Under the pieces are notes generated by a model that searched no databases, was not told where the DNA came from, and worked only from the letters and a program-made list of their open reading frames with translations. From Candidatus Neomarinimicrobiota bacterium (GTDB lineage: Bacteria > Fidelibacterota > Marinisomatia > Marinisomatales > S15-B10), in NCBI GenBank assembly GCA_012964825.1, contig DTTI01000037.1, positions 1 to 64,000 of the forward strand: DNA of 64,000 nucleotides, in the 5' to 3' direction. Made by a program: the position numbers and the translations under genes. Every line of letters starts with the position of its first letter. Position 1 is the stretch's first letter. Shown in pieces: positions 1-7,224 of the stretch.

Positions 1-829
1 CAACCTTAACGGGAATAGGATTATTCTGGGAAGAATTATCATTACCCATCTGACTATTATCCCCTCTACCCCAGGCAAAAACTGTACCATCGGTAGCCAG
101 GGCAAGAGAATGATAATAACCAGCTGATATGGCAATAATCTTATTGTCGCTATCATCTCCCAGGTAGGTGGTGCCGGAATAAGCACCTTTCAAAACCTTT
201 ACTGGAGTAGACTTATCACTGGAAGTTCCGGTTGAATTATTACCCAACTGTCCATAATCACTAGACCCCCAGGTATAGACCGTACCATCGGCAGCCAGGG
301 CGACAGAATGATTTCTACCTGCCGCAACGGAAATTATCTTGTTGCTGCTGTTATCTCCCAGATAATCGGTACCGGAATAGTCTCCATTTTTGACCTTTAC
401 CGGGGTATCACTCGACGAGGTTGAATTGTTGCCCAGCCGACCATTACCATTATACCCCCAAGCATAGACTATTCCATCAGAAGCAAGGGCAATTGAATGA
501 TAATATGCCACCGCAACTTCGGTGATTTTATTGTCCGTATCATCACCCAGGTAGGTTGTGCCTGAATATTCACCCTTCACAACCTTCACCGGAGTAGAAC
601 TATTATCGTTATCATCATTACCCAGCTGGCCATTATTTCCGTGACCCCAGGCATATACCAAACCGTTAGCCTGCAGGCCCACAATGTGGAATGTCGATGC
701 CCCCTGGCCCAGGGATTGAGCTTTAAGGCTGGGCCCCATAGGTACTGTTGCTGCCATTACAAGAATGGCAAGCCATTGTTGAGGTCCACTAATTGTTGAC
801 TTTAAAACCAAAGGATGCTGTTTAGTCAT
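1..829 (-). CDS. Secreted RCC1-repeat beta-propeller protein, C-terminus beyond window
   Basis: Starting from ATG at 829, the minus strand is open to the left edge, so at least 276 codons are present and the C-terminus is missing. The first ~35 residues have a hydrophobic stretch and an A-Q-S site that look like a signal peptide. Four repeats follow, about 55-60 residues each, with the pattern LGDD..NKI (or NSSNKI), HS(I/V/L)ALA.DG.V(Y/F).WG, GQLGN and TPVKV..G.YSGT. This matches RCC1/BNR-type propeller repeats, known to form seven-bladed beta propellers. The function is unknown; secretion and binding are inferred. It follows the CsgG/FlgO-like gene by 33 bases and may be the last gene of that operon. 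A role as a surface or periplasmic binding partner of the envelope proteins upstream is possible but untested. Confidence 0.85.
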   Translation of the reverse strand, partial: MTKQHPLVLKSTISGPQQWLAILVMAATVPMGPSLKAQSLGQGASTFHIVGLQANGLVYAWGHGNNGQLGNDDNDNSSTPVKVVKGEYSGTTYLGDDTDNKITEVAVAYYHSIALASDGIVYAWGYNGNGRLGNNSTSSSDTPVKVKNGDYSGTDYLGDNSSNKIISVAAGRNHSVALAADGTVYTWGSSDYGQLGNNSTGTSSDKSTPVKVLKGAYSGTTYLGDDSDNKIIAISAGYYHSLALATDGTVFAWGRGDNSQMGNDNSSQNNPIPVKV

Positions 830-862
830 TTTTCTCGATCAAATAACCTTAAAAAACAGGGA

Positions 863-1639
863 CTAATAACCCCCTGGCATGGCCGGCGGTTCTGGTAGCG
901 GCTCCGGCCCCAAACCGAGAACGTCATCCAGCATGCCGGAGTCATAAGCATAAAAACCACCCCCACCTACTGCTGCCAGAAGGATGATCCATAAAAGACC
1001 TTTGCTGCGCTTCTTGGGGGCACCGGCGACCTCTGCCACAGGCTGGGCAGCCACTACTGGTTGGTCCATTCCGGGGAAGCGCCCCGGAGGCGGGGTGATA
1101 CCGATGAGCTGCCAGGAAATTATTTCAATCTCAGTAATAAGGCCGTCAATAGCTCCGCTATATGTGCGGTTAACTGACCTGACGATTGCACCATCCTCAA
1201 CAGCGAACATTCTCACATCAATGGTATAACTGGCACCGATCTTACCGATGGAGCCGGTGGCCATCTGGGAGACACCGAGAAGTTTTCCCACCTCTACAGC
1301 GCATTCCGACGAGACACACCCTGTCTGCTGGAATCCCTGCTCACTCAGGATTTCCGTCATCTGGCCCCTTTCTACGATGGTGACAGCACCGGTAGACACC
1401 AGCTCAGAACGCATCCTGTCCGTCAGCGTCTGGGCTTCCAGGGAGGAGATTCCGCGCCCCTCCAGGTCGATAATAGCGATGACCAGTTTACCAGAACCCT
1501 GGGCGTTCTGCTGGATCAGCTGGCCGTCTACCTGCGCTTCGCGAACATTCTGCTGTGCAACCGCCGGCACAGGAAGTGAAAAAACGAGCATCGTCCAACT
1601 CAGGATGACAGATATGGGTTTCATCCACGGTTTAATCAT
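863..1639 (-). CDS. CsgG/FlgO-like envelope protein with C-terminal membrane segment
   Basis: This 258-residue protein starts at ATG 1639, preceded by AGGAGA. It has a signal peptide (residues 1-28, ending AVAQ). The region at about 49-180 has the fold pattern of CsgG/FlgO/LpoB-type proteins: a KLVIAIIDLEGRG strand, then TDRMRSELVS, VTIVERGQM, and GKLLGVSQMATGSIGKIG. That family holds outer-membrane secretion-pore and peptidoglycan-synthase-activator proteins. Unusually, after this domain there is a Pro/Ala-rich linker, a basic stop (KKRSK), one transmembrane helix (about 213-232) and a Pro-rich tail. It lies downstream of FlgT-like and LPP20-like genes, so a shared envelope complex is inferred. 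The exact subfamily (CsgG, FlgO or DUF2380-like) cannot be decided by eye. Confidence 0.7.
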   Translation of the reverse strand: MIKPWMKPISVILSWTMLVFSLPVPAVAQQNVREAQVDGQLIQQNAQGSGKLVIAIIDLEGRGISSLEAQTLTDRMRSELVSTGAVTIVERGQMTEILSEQGFQQTGCVSSECAVEVGKLLGVSQMATGSIGKIGASYTIDVRMFAVEDGAIVRSVNRTYSGAIDGLITEIEIISWQLIGITPPPGRFPGMDQPVVAAQPVAEVAGAPKKRSKGLLWIILLAAVGGGGFYAYDSGMLDDVLGLGPEPLPEPPAMPGGY

Positions 1640-1693
1640 GATTCTCTCCTAATGTAAGGTAACGTTAACCAATAGTGTGTGAGCGGGGACACA

Positions 1694-1745
1694 CGGGAAA
1701 AATGTGATCCATCTATAATTCCGCATTTTGTGACCCACATTCCCG
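1694..1745. repeat. Imperfect inverted repeat between TlpA-like and CsgG/FlgO-like genes
   Basis: The arms CGGGAAAAATGTG (1694-1706) and CACATTCCCG (1736-1745) pair with a two-base bulge across a ~29-base spacer. It sits in the 139-base gap upstream of the CsgG/FlgO-like gene. It could be an attenuator, an RNA processing site or an operator. No T-run follows on the minus strand, so a classical intrinsic terminator is unlikely. Confidence 0.35.
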
Positions 1746-1778
1746 CATATAGCCCAGTTCAAAGAGAAGACTGTGAAA

Positions 1779-2399
1779 TCAGTCAGATTTCTTTTCGCCG
1801 GGATCCTTCAGCAGTTCATCAATGATTGCTGACAGTTCTCCTTCAAAATCTTCCCCTTCGTGGAAACCGCGCTTGATGAGTTTTATTGTGCGGTACTTGT
1901 CCAGCACGAACAGGCGTGGAAGCATCTTGTCTGGCACATACCTTTCCATGGCCATGCCGTAGGTGTCCAGCAAAAGTGGCATGGTGAGACCCCGCTCCTT
2001 CAGAAACGGTGCCGGCTCCGGTGCGTCGGCGTACTGTGGTACGGATCGGGTAGCGTCCGTGATGTCCACAAGAAAGATGCGGACCTCCCGCTCCTGATAC
2101 TTCTGCCACAGATTCTCCAGATGGGGCAGCTCTTTCATACAAGGTTGGCACCAAGTGGCGAAAAAGCTCACCAGCACCACGTGACGGACTGGCTGAGATG
2201 CAGGGCGGGAAAGCCTTTCACCGGTCCATCGGGTCAGCAGTTCATATTTTCCGTCAAGGGTACGGAGGGCAAACTTGGGTGCCTCATCACCGATCTGCAG
2301 CCCGACGATTTCAGGCTTTGCCGCTTCTTTGTCCTTTTGAGCAATAATGTAAACAGGCGTTATCACCAGCATGATAGTGATAATTGTTTTTCGTAACAT
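1779..2399 (-). CDS. TlpA-like periplasmic thioredoxin
   Basis: This exported thioredoxin-fold protein of the TlpA/redoxin family starts at ATG 2399, which is preceded by GGGGAA at good spacing; an alternative ATG at 2441 overlaps the LPP20 gene. A signal sequence (MLRKTIITIMLV...) is followed by the family entry motif IGDEAPKFALRTLDGK. The redox site is WCQPC in FFATWCQPCMKELPHL. The downstream helix and cis-Pro strand region (MLPRLFVLDK) are present. Such proteins reduce or isomerise disulfides in the periplasm. It lies within a run of envelope-protein genes, so these may be its clients, although the neighbours show few cysteines: the CsgG/FlgO-like protein has a C-V-S-S-E-C pair that is a plausible substrate. 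Confidence 0.85.
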   Translation of the reverse strand: MLRKTIITIMLVITPVYIIAQKDKEAAKPEIVGLQIGDEAPKFALRTLDGKYELLTRWTGERLSRPASQPVRHVVLVSFFATWCQPCMKELPHLENLWQKYQEREVRIFLVDITDATRSVPQYADAPEPAPFLKERGLTMPLLLDTYGMAMERYVPDKMLPRLFVLDKYRTIKLIKRGFHEGEDFEGELSAIIDELLKDPGEKKSD

Positions 2400-2437
2400 A
2401 GGTATATTCCCCAATTGTCTAGTTTTTTTCAAATTCA

Positions 2438-3322
2438 TCAATCGATAAGGATCATCACTTTGCAGTTGGACAGGAATTGACCGGAACTGTCGGCACTCTT
2501 CACACGGGATACATCACCAGCCGCCAAAACAAGGTCCGCCTTATTGGCACCCTGTACACTAACGCCTTTCACCACCAGCGGGTTACCCACTACACGAGGG
2601 TCCTGCTGGGCCTGTTCCAAATTCTTAGAGTAACCGGCTACGCCGAACTTCACGGCGAACTCCCGGGTAAAGTTCCCGGGTCCATAAACCACACCACCGT
2701 TCTGATCGAGAACCTTTGGTGACATGGCTGGCCTGAGTCCCAGACCCCTGGCATCTATAATAAGGCCTGTCACCGTTCCCGGCCGCGGTGCGGCGGGAGC
2801 GGCGGGTGCAGGTGCTCCTCCTGCTGTTGGCGCCGGGGCAGGGGCAAACCCTGCCGATGGTAAAATAACTTCAGAAATGCCCGACATATGGACTTCCATC
2901 TCGATCTCAATGGAGGTGTCACTGAGGTAGCGGATATCGCTGTTGCTGCCACGTCCATCTCCATCAATGTCCCGCATGCGGGCACCCCTCACCATCCCTT
3001 CAACTGATGTTTTCACAACATCATTTTCGATGGCAGCGCCCCGTACCGTTGTCTCCGAAGAAACAGTAATGGCCATGACCGCTTCCAAAAGATTGCGCAT
3101 GGCGTCCACTTTTGCCGCCCGGATAGCCGTAGCGCGGGCCATTCCCGGGTTCTGAGCCAAAGGTGAAATGGCACCGATCCCCGTGGCCACCACAAATCCG
3201 TTGGAGTAGTTCATAGCACCGTTAGCAACCTGCTGAACTGCATCATTGGCACCCCAGCCCCAACCCTGCCCTTGCACGGAAGTAAAAAGAATAAAAGATA
3301 AAAGTGTTAAAGTGCGTTTCAT
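2438..3322 (-). CDS. LPP20/FlgP-family exported protein
   Basis: 294 residues, starting 11 bases after the FlgT-like gene stops. It has an N-terminal signal peptide (cleavage near VQGQG) but no lipobox cysteine. The central part (about 45-150) shows the LPP20 pattern: a Gly-Ala strand, ARATAIRAAKVDAMRNLLEAV, then ITVSSETTVRG and a long stretch ending in a beta strand. LPP20 proteins include the Vibrio flagellar outer-membrane lipoprotein FlgP. A Pro/Ala-rich linker (about 158-182) leads to a C-terminal domain (LIIDARGLGLRPAMSPKVLD...) that also occurs in envelope proteins of this type. The missing lipid anchor differs from FlgP. It overlaps the alternative start of the TlpA-like gene. Function outside flagella is unknown. 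Confidence 0.7.
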   Translation of the reverse strand: MKRTLTLLSFILFTSVQGQGWGWGANDAVQQVANGAMNYSNGFVVATGIGAISPLAQNPGMARATAIRAAKVDAMRNLLEAVMAITVSSETTVRGAAIENDVVKTSVEGMVRGARMRDIDGDGRGSNSDIRYLSDTSIEIEMEVHMSGISEVILPSAGFAPAPAPTAGGAPAPAAPAAPRPGTVTGLIIDARGLGLRPAMSPKVLDQNGGVVYGPGNFTREFAVKFGVAGYSKNLEQAQQDPRVVGNPLVVKGVSVQGANKADLVLAAGDVSRVKSADSSGQFLSNCKVMILID

Positions 3323-3333
3323 TATGCCCCCCG

Positions 3334-4458
3334 TTATTGAGCAATTTGTGCTGAAATTCGGTTGCCGGAAAGCCCTGTAACCTGAAGTGCCGCACCCTGG
3401 GCCTGATTTTGCATAAGTGCCATGGCCAGGTCCTGGGATTTCCCCTCATAAAGAATCTGGAATTCTGCCACACCTCCGTTGAACCCCTTCTCAAAGGCGT
3501 TCTGAATGCCGGGAATGGTCTGAGACTTCAGGTGGTTACCCAGCGCCATGTAAGTCATGAAATCGACATTTTGAACTACGAGAAAAACATTGACAGCATT
3601 GGCCTGCTGGGTACTCCATTTCTTGATGAGCTGGGTGATAATATCACTTCCCAGTTTCTTCGCCGCCATATTCACGGCGCTGATACCGGCAGTGGTTGCT
3701 GAAATGTGGGGTTTCTTTCCCCGGGCCTGGGGCACAATGGCCAGAATTTCGCCTGTGTCCGCCCGGATAATCTTGCCGTTCACATCCGCCTGCCCTGAAG
3801 TCATAGTATAGTTCCCAGCCTTGATTTCTCCTCCGGATGAGATCTTGGCTGTACCAATGACGATAATGTCAGCCCCCAACATTCCCGCTATCTTTGCGGC
3901 GGCTGTAACATCTCCGGCCAGAGCCTGCGTGAAGTCGGCTTCGCCTTTCATGGCCTGTACCAGTTGGCGGTCCACAACATCAAATCCTTTGTCATAAAAC
4001 ATTTTGATCAGCTGAGTTTCTGCAAAATCGGTGGGGGTGTTATCGATAAGATTCTCCTCTCTCACCATGAAGATTATCTTCGGACGGTTCATGGCGTTCA
4101 GCAGCGTCTGCACCGCCATCTCATCCTTGAGCACCTCATCGAGGATCTCCGTCACCACCGCTTCAATGGTTATGGTCCAGAGGCCGTCGGGGTCCTGAAA
4201 CTTGTCCTTCACGGTATAGGTTTTTACAAAACCGTTTGCCTTGGCGTAAATGTTGTCTGAAAAGAGAACGGAATTCTTCACCACCGTCTCAGAGGACATA
4301 ACGGTACCGATACCGATCTCAACGGCGGAGCGTTTCGCCTGCTCGATGGCGGCATCTTCCGTCATGCCGAAACCCTCGGCAGTGATAGATGATACCTGAG
4401 CTACCAGCGAAACAGCCAGCAGACAGAGAATGACATGAATTCTAACGGCGGCTCTCAT
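3334..4458 (-). CDS. FlgT/CsgG-like exported envelope protein
   Basis: I prefer the ATG at 4458 (AAGGGG about eight bases upstream, followed directly by a signal peptide ending in VAQ) over the ATG at 4488. The N-terminal domain resembles FlgT-N: AEGFGMTEDAAIEQAKRSAV, then SSETVVKNSVLFSDNIYAKA, NGFVKTYTV, and an I-E-A-V-V strand. The middle domain (from about NRPKIIFMVREE) has a CsgG-like layout with ALAGDVTAAAKIAGMLGADII and IGTAKIS. In Vibrio, FlgT forms the H ring around the flagellar basal body. No flagellar gene is seen in this window. It is the first gene of the minus-strand operon that continues with the LPP20-like, TlpA-like and CsgG/FlgO-like genes. Confidence 0.7.
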   Translation of the reverse strand: MRAAVRIHVILCLLAVSLVAQVSSITAEGFGMTEDAAIEQAKRSAVEIGIGTVMSSETVVKNSVLFSDNIYAKANGFVKTYTVKDKFQDPDGLWTITIEAVVTEILDEVLKDEMAVQTLLNAMNRPKIIFMVREENLIDNTPTDFAETQLIKMFYDKGFDVVDRQLVQAMKGEADFTQALAGDVTAAAKIAGMLGADIIVIGTAKISSGGEIKAGNYTMTSGQADVNGKIIRADTGEILAIVPQARGKKPHISATTAGISAVNMAAKKLGSDIITQLIKKWSTQQANAVNVFLVVQNVDFMTYMALGNHLKSQTIPGIQNAFEKGFNGGVAEFQILYEGKSQDLAMALMQNQAQGAALQVTGLSGNRISAQIAQ

Positions 4459-4671
4459 TAAATACCCCTTTCCTTGTCTAAAGATCATAGGTCAAAATAA
4501 ATATATTCAACTTACTACTCATTATCAATCATTATCGCCTGATGTTGCACAGCTAAACTAAACAAAAAAGGTAAAATAAAAATGTGATACAGGTCAATAA
4601 CATGAGTAAAGATGTTTTATTTGCGCCGGAAGGCGGTTATATTTTTATTATACCTTATGGAGAGTGTAACG
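4459..4671. promoter_or_regulatory. Divergent intergenic promoter region
   Basis: About 210 AT-rich bases separate the FlgT-like gene (minus) and the TPR-SLH lipoprotein gene (plus). Both transcripts must start here. Several AT-rich boxes occur (for example TAAAAT at 4572), but no well-spaced sigma-70-like pair could be fixed. Confidence 0.45.
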
Positions 4672-5808
4672 ATGAAAAAATTGACTGCCGCCGCTATTAT
4701 TGTTCCGACGCTTCTTATTATTACAGGGTGTGGCCCCAAAGCGACATCCCAGTCGGATGTGGATACGCCCGAATACCACTACAGGGCAGGGATGCGCTAC
4801 CTTGAGAATGAAGATTACCAATCGGCCATCCGGTCATTCCAGCGCTCAGTGGACCTGGATAAAAAGTTCGCACTGGGGTGGGGCGGCCTCGGCCTTTCCT
4901 ACGGACTCATTGGTGATCTTAAAACAGGCCGCAAACATATGGACACAGCTCTTGGCCGGGGGAAAAAGAATCCCGACGTCCGAGTACTGTCTGGCCGGCT
5001 CTGGATTGCCCACAAGGACGATAACAAACGGTGGCTGAAGCGGGCCGTTGACGAATTCAATACTGCCCTCAAGCTGAAAAAAGGGCACGAGCCCGCCATC
5101 TTCTGGAAAGGGATGGCCTACATGCAGAACTACGATTTTTCTCTGGCCGAAGCCGAATTCAGGACACTTGTGGAACGGAAAGGAGAATACGCCGGTAGGG
5201 CCGATGATATGTGGGCACTTTCACAAAAGATAGTCCGGGCCCAGCCTGGTACCACCGCCGGCAAGAGGATCGCCTTGAAACCGAAGATCAGCCGGGCTGA
5301 TATGACCGTCCTCTTTATTGAAGAGCTAAAACTGACTGAACTATTTGACCGCTTTATGCCCCAGTCCACCGGCGGCGGTTTTCAGACTCCGGCACAAATG
5401 ATGTCACAAGGCAGCACACTGCTGCCGGGCGATGTACGTGGGAGCTGGGCCGAAGGGTGGATCGAAGAGGCCATGAAGCTGGGTGTGGTAGAGACCGATC
5501 CTGATGGGAATTTTTACCCTGCTGAGGCAGTTACGCGAGCCGGCTATGCTCGTGCCGTTGCCAAGATCTTAACCATGGTGACACGGGACCAGACCCTGGA
5601 GACCAGATATTTTGGAGAAAATCCCTCCCGGTTCTCGGACGTTTCCAGCTCTCATTTTGCTTATCCTGCCATGGCCCTTTGTACGGAGCGTGGTATCATG
5701 AAAGCCGATCTGGTCACAGGCGGGTTTAATCCGGTTGGGAGCGTGGGTGGCGCTGACGCACTGCTTATCATCCGTTCTGTGCAGAATTCCCTGAGAGTAA
5801 CATTCTAA
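4672..5808 (+). CDS. TPR and SLH-domain lipoprotein
   Basis: The start at ATG 4672 is chosen because GGAGAG lies about nine bases upstream and it opens directly on a lipoprotein signal (MKKLTAAAI..., lipobox ITGC). Upstream ATG/TTG codons would put extra sequence before it. Residues about 35-180 hold three to four TPR units (for example YHYRAGMRYLENEDYQSAIRSF). The C-terminal part (about 250-370) has two S-layer-homology-like segments: GSWAEGWIEEAMKLGVV...FYPAEAVTRAGYARAVAKIL and FSDVSSSHFAYPAMALCTERGIM. SLH domains bind secondary cell-wall polymers or peptidoglycan, so this could link the outer membrane to the wall. It is divergent from the FlgT/LPP20 operon, which suggests a shared envelope role. 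A terminator follows. Confidence 0.8.
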   Translation: MKKLTAAAIIVPTLLIITGCGPKATSQSDVDTPEYHYRAGMRYLENEDYQSAIRSFQRSVDLDKKFALGWGGLGLSYGLIGDLKTGRKHMDTALGRGKKNPDVRVLSGRLWIAHKDDNKRWLKRAVDEFNTALKLKKGHEPAIFWKGMAYMQNYDFSLAEAEFRTLVERKGEYAGRADDMWALSQKIVRAQPGTTAGKRIALKPKISRADMTVLFIEELKLTELFDRFMPQSTGGGFQTPAQMMSQGSTLLPGDVRGSWAEGWIEEAMKLGVVETDPDGNFYPAEAVTRAGYARAVAKILTMVTRDQTLETRYFGENPSRFSDVSSSHFAYPAMALCTERGIMKADLVTGGFNPVGSVGGADALLIIRSVQNSLRVTF

Positions 5809-5831
5809 TTCAATTTCGGAATTGATCTCAC

Positions 5832-5857
5832 AAAAACCCCGCCGGGCGGGGTTTTTT
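5832..5857 (+). terminator. Rho-independent terminator after TPR-SLH gene
   Basis: A perfect GC-rich hairpin (AAAACCCCGCC, one-base loop, GGCGGGGTTTT) ends in TTTTTT, about 25 bases past the stop codon. Confidence 0.9.
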
Positions 5858-5920
5858 GTTTGTGGGGACCCTGCTCATTTCAGTTAAATTTTCATTACTT
5901 CACAAACCGGAAGCACCTCA

Positions 5921-6760
5921 CTGAAACTGAAACTCCACCCAACCGATTGGACTGTTGTCCTTTACAACCTCTCCCTTATTCCACTCATTCTTACCGCCAA
6001 AAACAAGCTGGACAATTGGGATTACTTCACCGCCAGTCATTTCATTATTATTCTGTTGGTTTTGTTCATTTCATGGAACAACAGAATTAAAGAGACACGC
6101 TTCAATCAATGGGTGAAACTATGGTATCCCTTAATATTAATTCTTTGGTTTTACCCTGAATCGGGACTCCTCCGCCACATTATCTTTCCCAGGGACTTTG
6201 ACCCTGAATTGCTGATTATGGAGACAGAACTGTTTCCACAGCGCTATTATTTTACCGTCCCACTTTCGCTTTCAGTTTTCACACTGGAATTCTTCCATGC
6301 TGCCTATTTCAGCTTCTATCTGATTCTTTGGGTTCCCGCCATGGTTGCATACCGCAAGCAACGCCCTCTCGTAAGCGAATATATCTTTGTCATGATGGTC
6401 GTCATGTTTGTGCAGTTCTGGTTAACGATCGTTTTTCCCGCCAGCGGCCCGGTTCCGCTCCGTGCACAGGTAATACCAGAAGGCATCTTTTTCATCCCCC
6501 TCATGAATCTCATTTATACTGTGGGGGAAACCGGAGGGTCTGCCTTCCCCAGCACCCATGCGGCGGCGGCTGTCGTCGCTACAGCGTACGGCTGCAAGAT
6601 GTTTCCGAGGGCCAGCCGTCCCATCATTCTGTGGCTTTTTCTGATCCTTATTTCTACTGTTGTGTGTACTTTTCATTATACGATCGATACTATTGCCGGG
6701 GCGTTTAGTGGGACCCTCTGTTTGTTAGTCAGCAAAAAGCTTTATGAGAAAATATCCTAG
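5921..6760 (+). CDS. PAP2-family membrane phosphatase (Aur1-like), unusual start
   Basis: An integral membrane phosphatase/phosphotransferase of the PAP2 superfamily. The catalytic motifs are GGSAFPSTHAA (PSTH) and CTFHYTIDTIAGAFSG (His...Asp); the spacing and the FPASGPV segment resemble the PAP2_3 (inositol-phosphoceramide synthase-like) branch. The first normal start codon, TTG 6056, would cut into the second membrane helix. The frame is open back to a TAA at 5885, and the extra part encodes a believable N-terminus with one more helix (DWTVVLYNLSLIPLILTA). The most natural start is CTG 5921 with GGAAG seven bases before it; ATT 5888 or 5894 are alternatives. The substrate is unknown; a lipid phosphate or head-group transfer is inferred. 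It overlaps the next gene by 17 bases. Confidence 0.75.
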   Translation: MKLKLHPTDWTVVLYNLSLIPLILTAKNKLDNWDYFTASHFIIILLVLFISWNNRIKETRFNQWVKLWYPLILILWFYPESGLLRHIIFPRDFDPELLIMETELFPQRYYFTVPLSLSVFTLEFFHAAYFSFYLILWVPAMVAYRKQRPLVSEYIFVMMVVMFVQFWLTIVFPASGPVPLRAQVIPEGIFFIPLMNLIYTVGETGGSAFPSTHAAAAVVATAYGCKMFPRASRPIILWLFLILISTVVCTFHYTIDTIAGAFSGTLCLLVSKKLYEKIS

Positions 6761-7214
6761 CATCTTTTTCTTTCTGATTATTGTCCCGTTGTTCTCTGAG
6801 ATCTGCTTGGGCCAAGGTGCCAAAAGCCGGTTTTCTGATCAGCAAATCGTCGCCATGACAGGCAGCTACCTGAAGCGTTTGTCTGGCGCCCCTCAGTACG
6901 TTGGGGCAAAAGTGTACCGCCACCCGGAACAGGGGAAGATCTACCAGGTCCATCTGCAAGTAGACCGTAACCGAGAGACAGAAGGACTTGGTTACGCTTT
7001 TGACGTCATGCTCACCATGAGTCAATATTTCAAGAAGCAGCCGAAGGTTTTCATGGCGGTCCTTCACTCCGACAATCGGTCCGCACCACCAATCATCTGT
7101 TCCGGCAACGCCAAGTGCACCAAAGACCACTACATCAGAAAAACTATCACATATAAAGAATGGTACACAAAGTGCATCCGGTTCGAAGAGCCAAAAACGC
7201 TGGCCGGTTCGTGA
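6744..7214 (+). CDS. Hypothetical secreted protein
   Basis: 156 residues with a clear signal peptide (MRKYPSIFFFLIIVPLF..., cleavage near CLGQG). The mature part contains four cysteines (two in the IICSGNAKC segment) and a beta-rich region (YVGAKVYRHPEQGKIYQVHLQVD). I do not recognise a family. Overlap of its start with the PAP2 gene and the 10-base gap to the aminotransferase gene suggest co-transcription. Confidence 0.6.
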   Translation: MRKYPSIFFFLIIVPLFSEICLGQGAKSRFSDQQIVAMTGSYLKRLSGAPQYVGAKVYRHPEQGKIYQVHLQVDRNRETEGLGYAFDVMLTMSQYFKKQPKVFMAVLHSDNRSAPPIICSGNAKCTKDHYIRKTITYKEWYTKCIRFEEPKTLAGS

Positions 7215-7224
7215 GTCTACCCTT

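Noticed and set aside
1-650. Regular DNA repeats that might be a CRISPR array
   Set aside because: The repeats are protein-coding RCC1 units of ~170 bases in one open frame, not short identical repeats with unique spacers.
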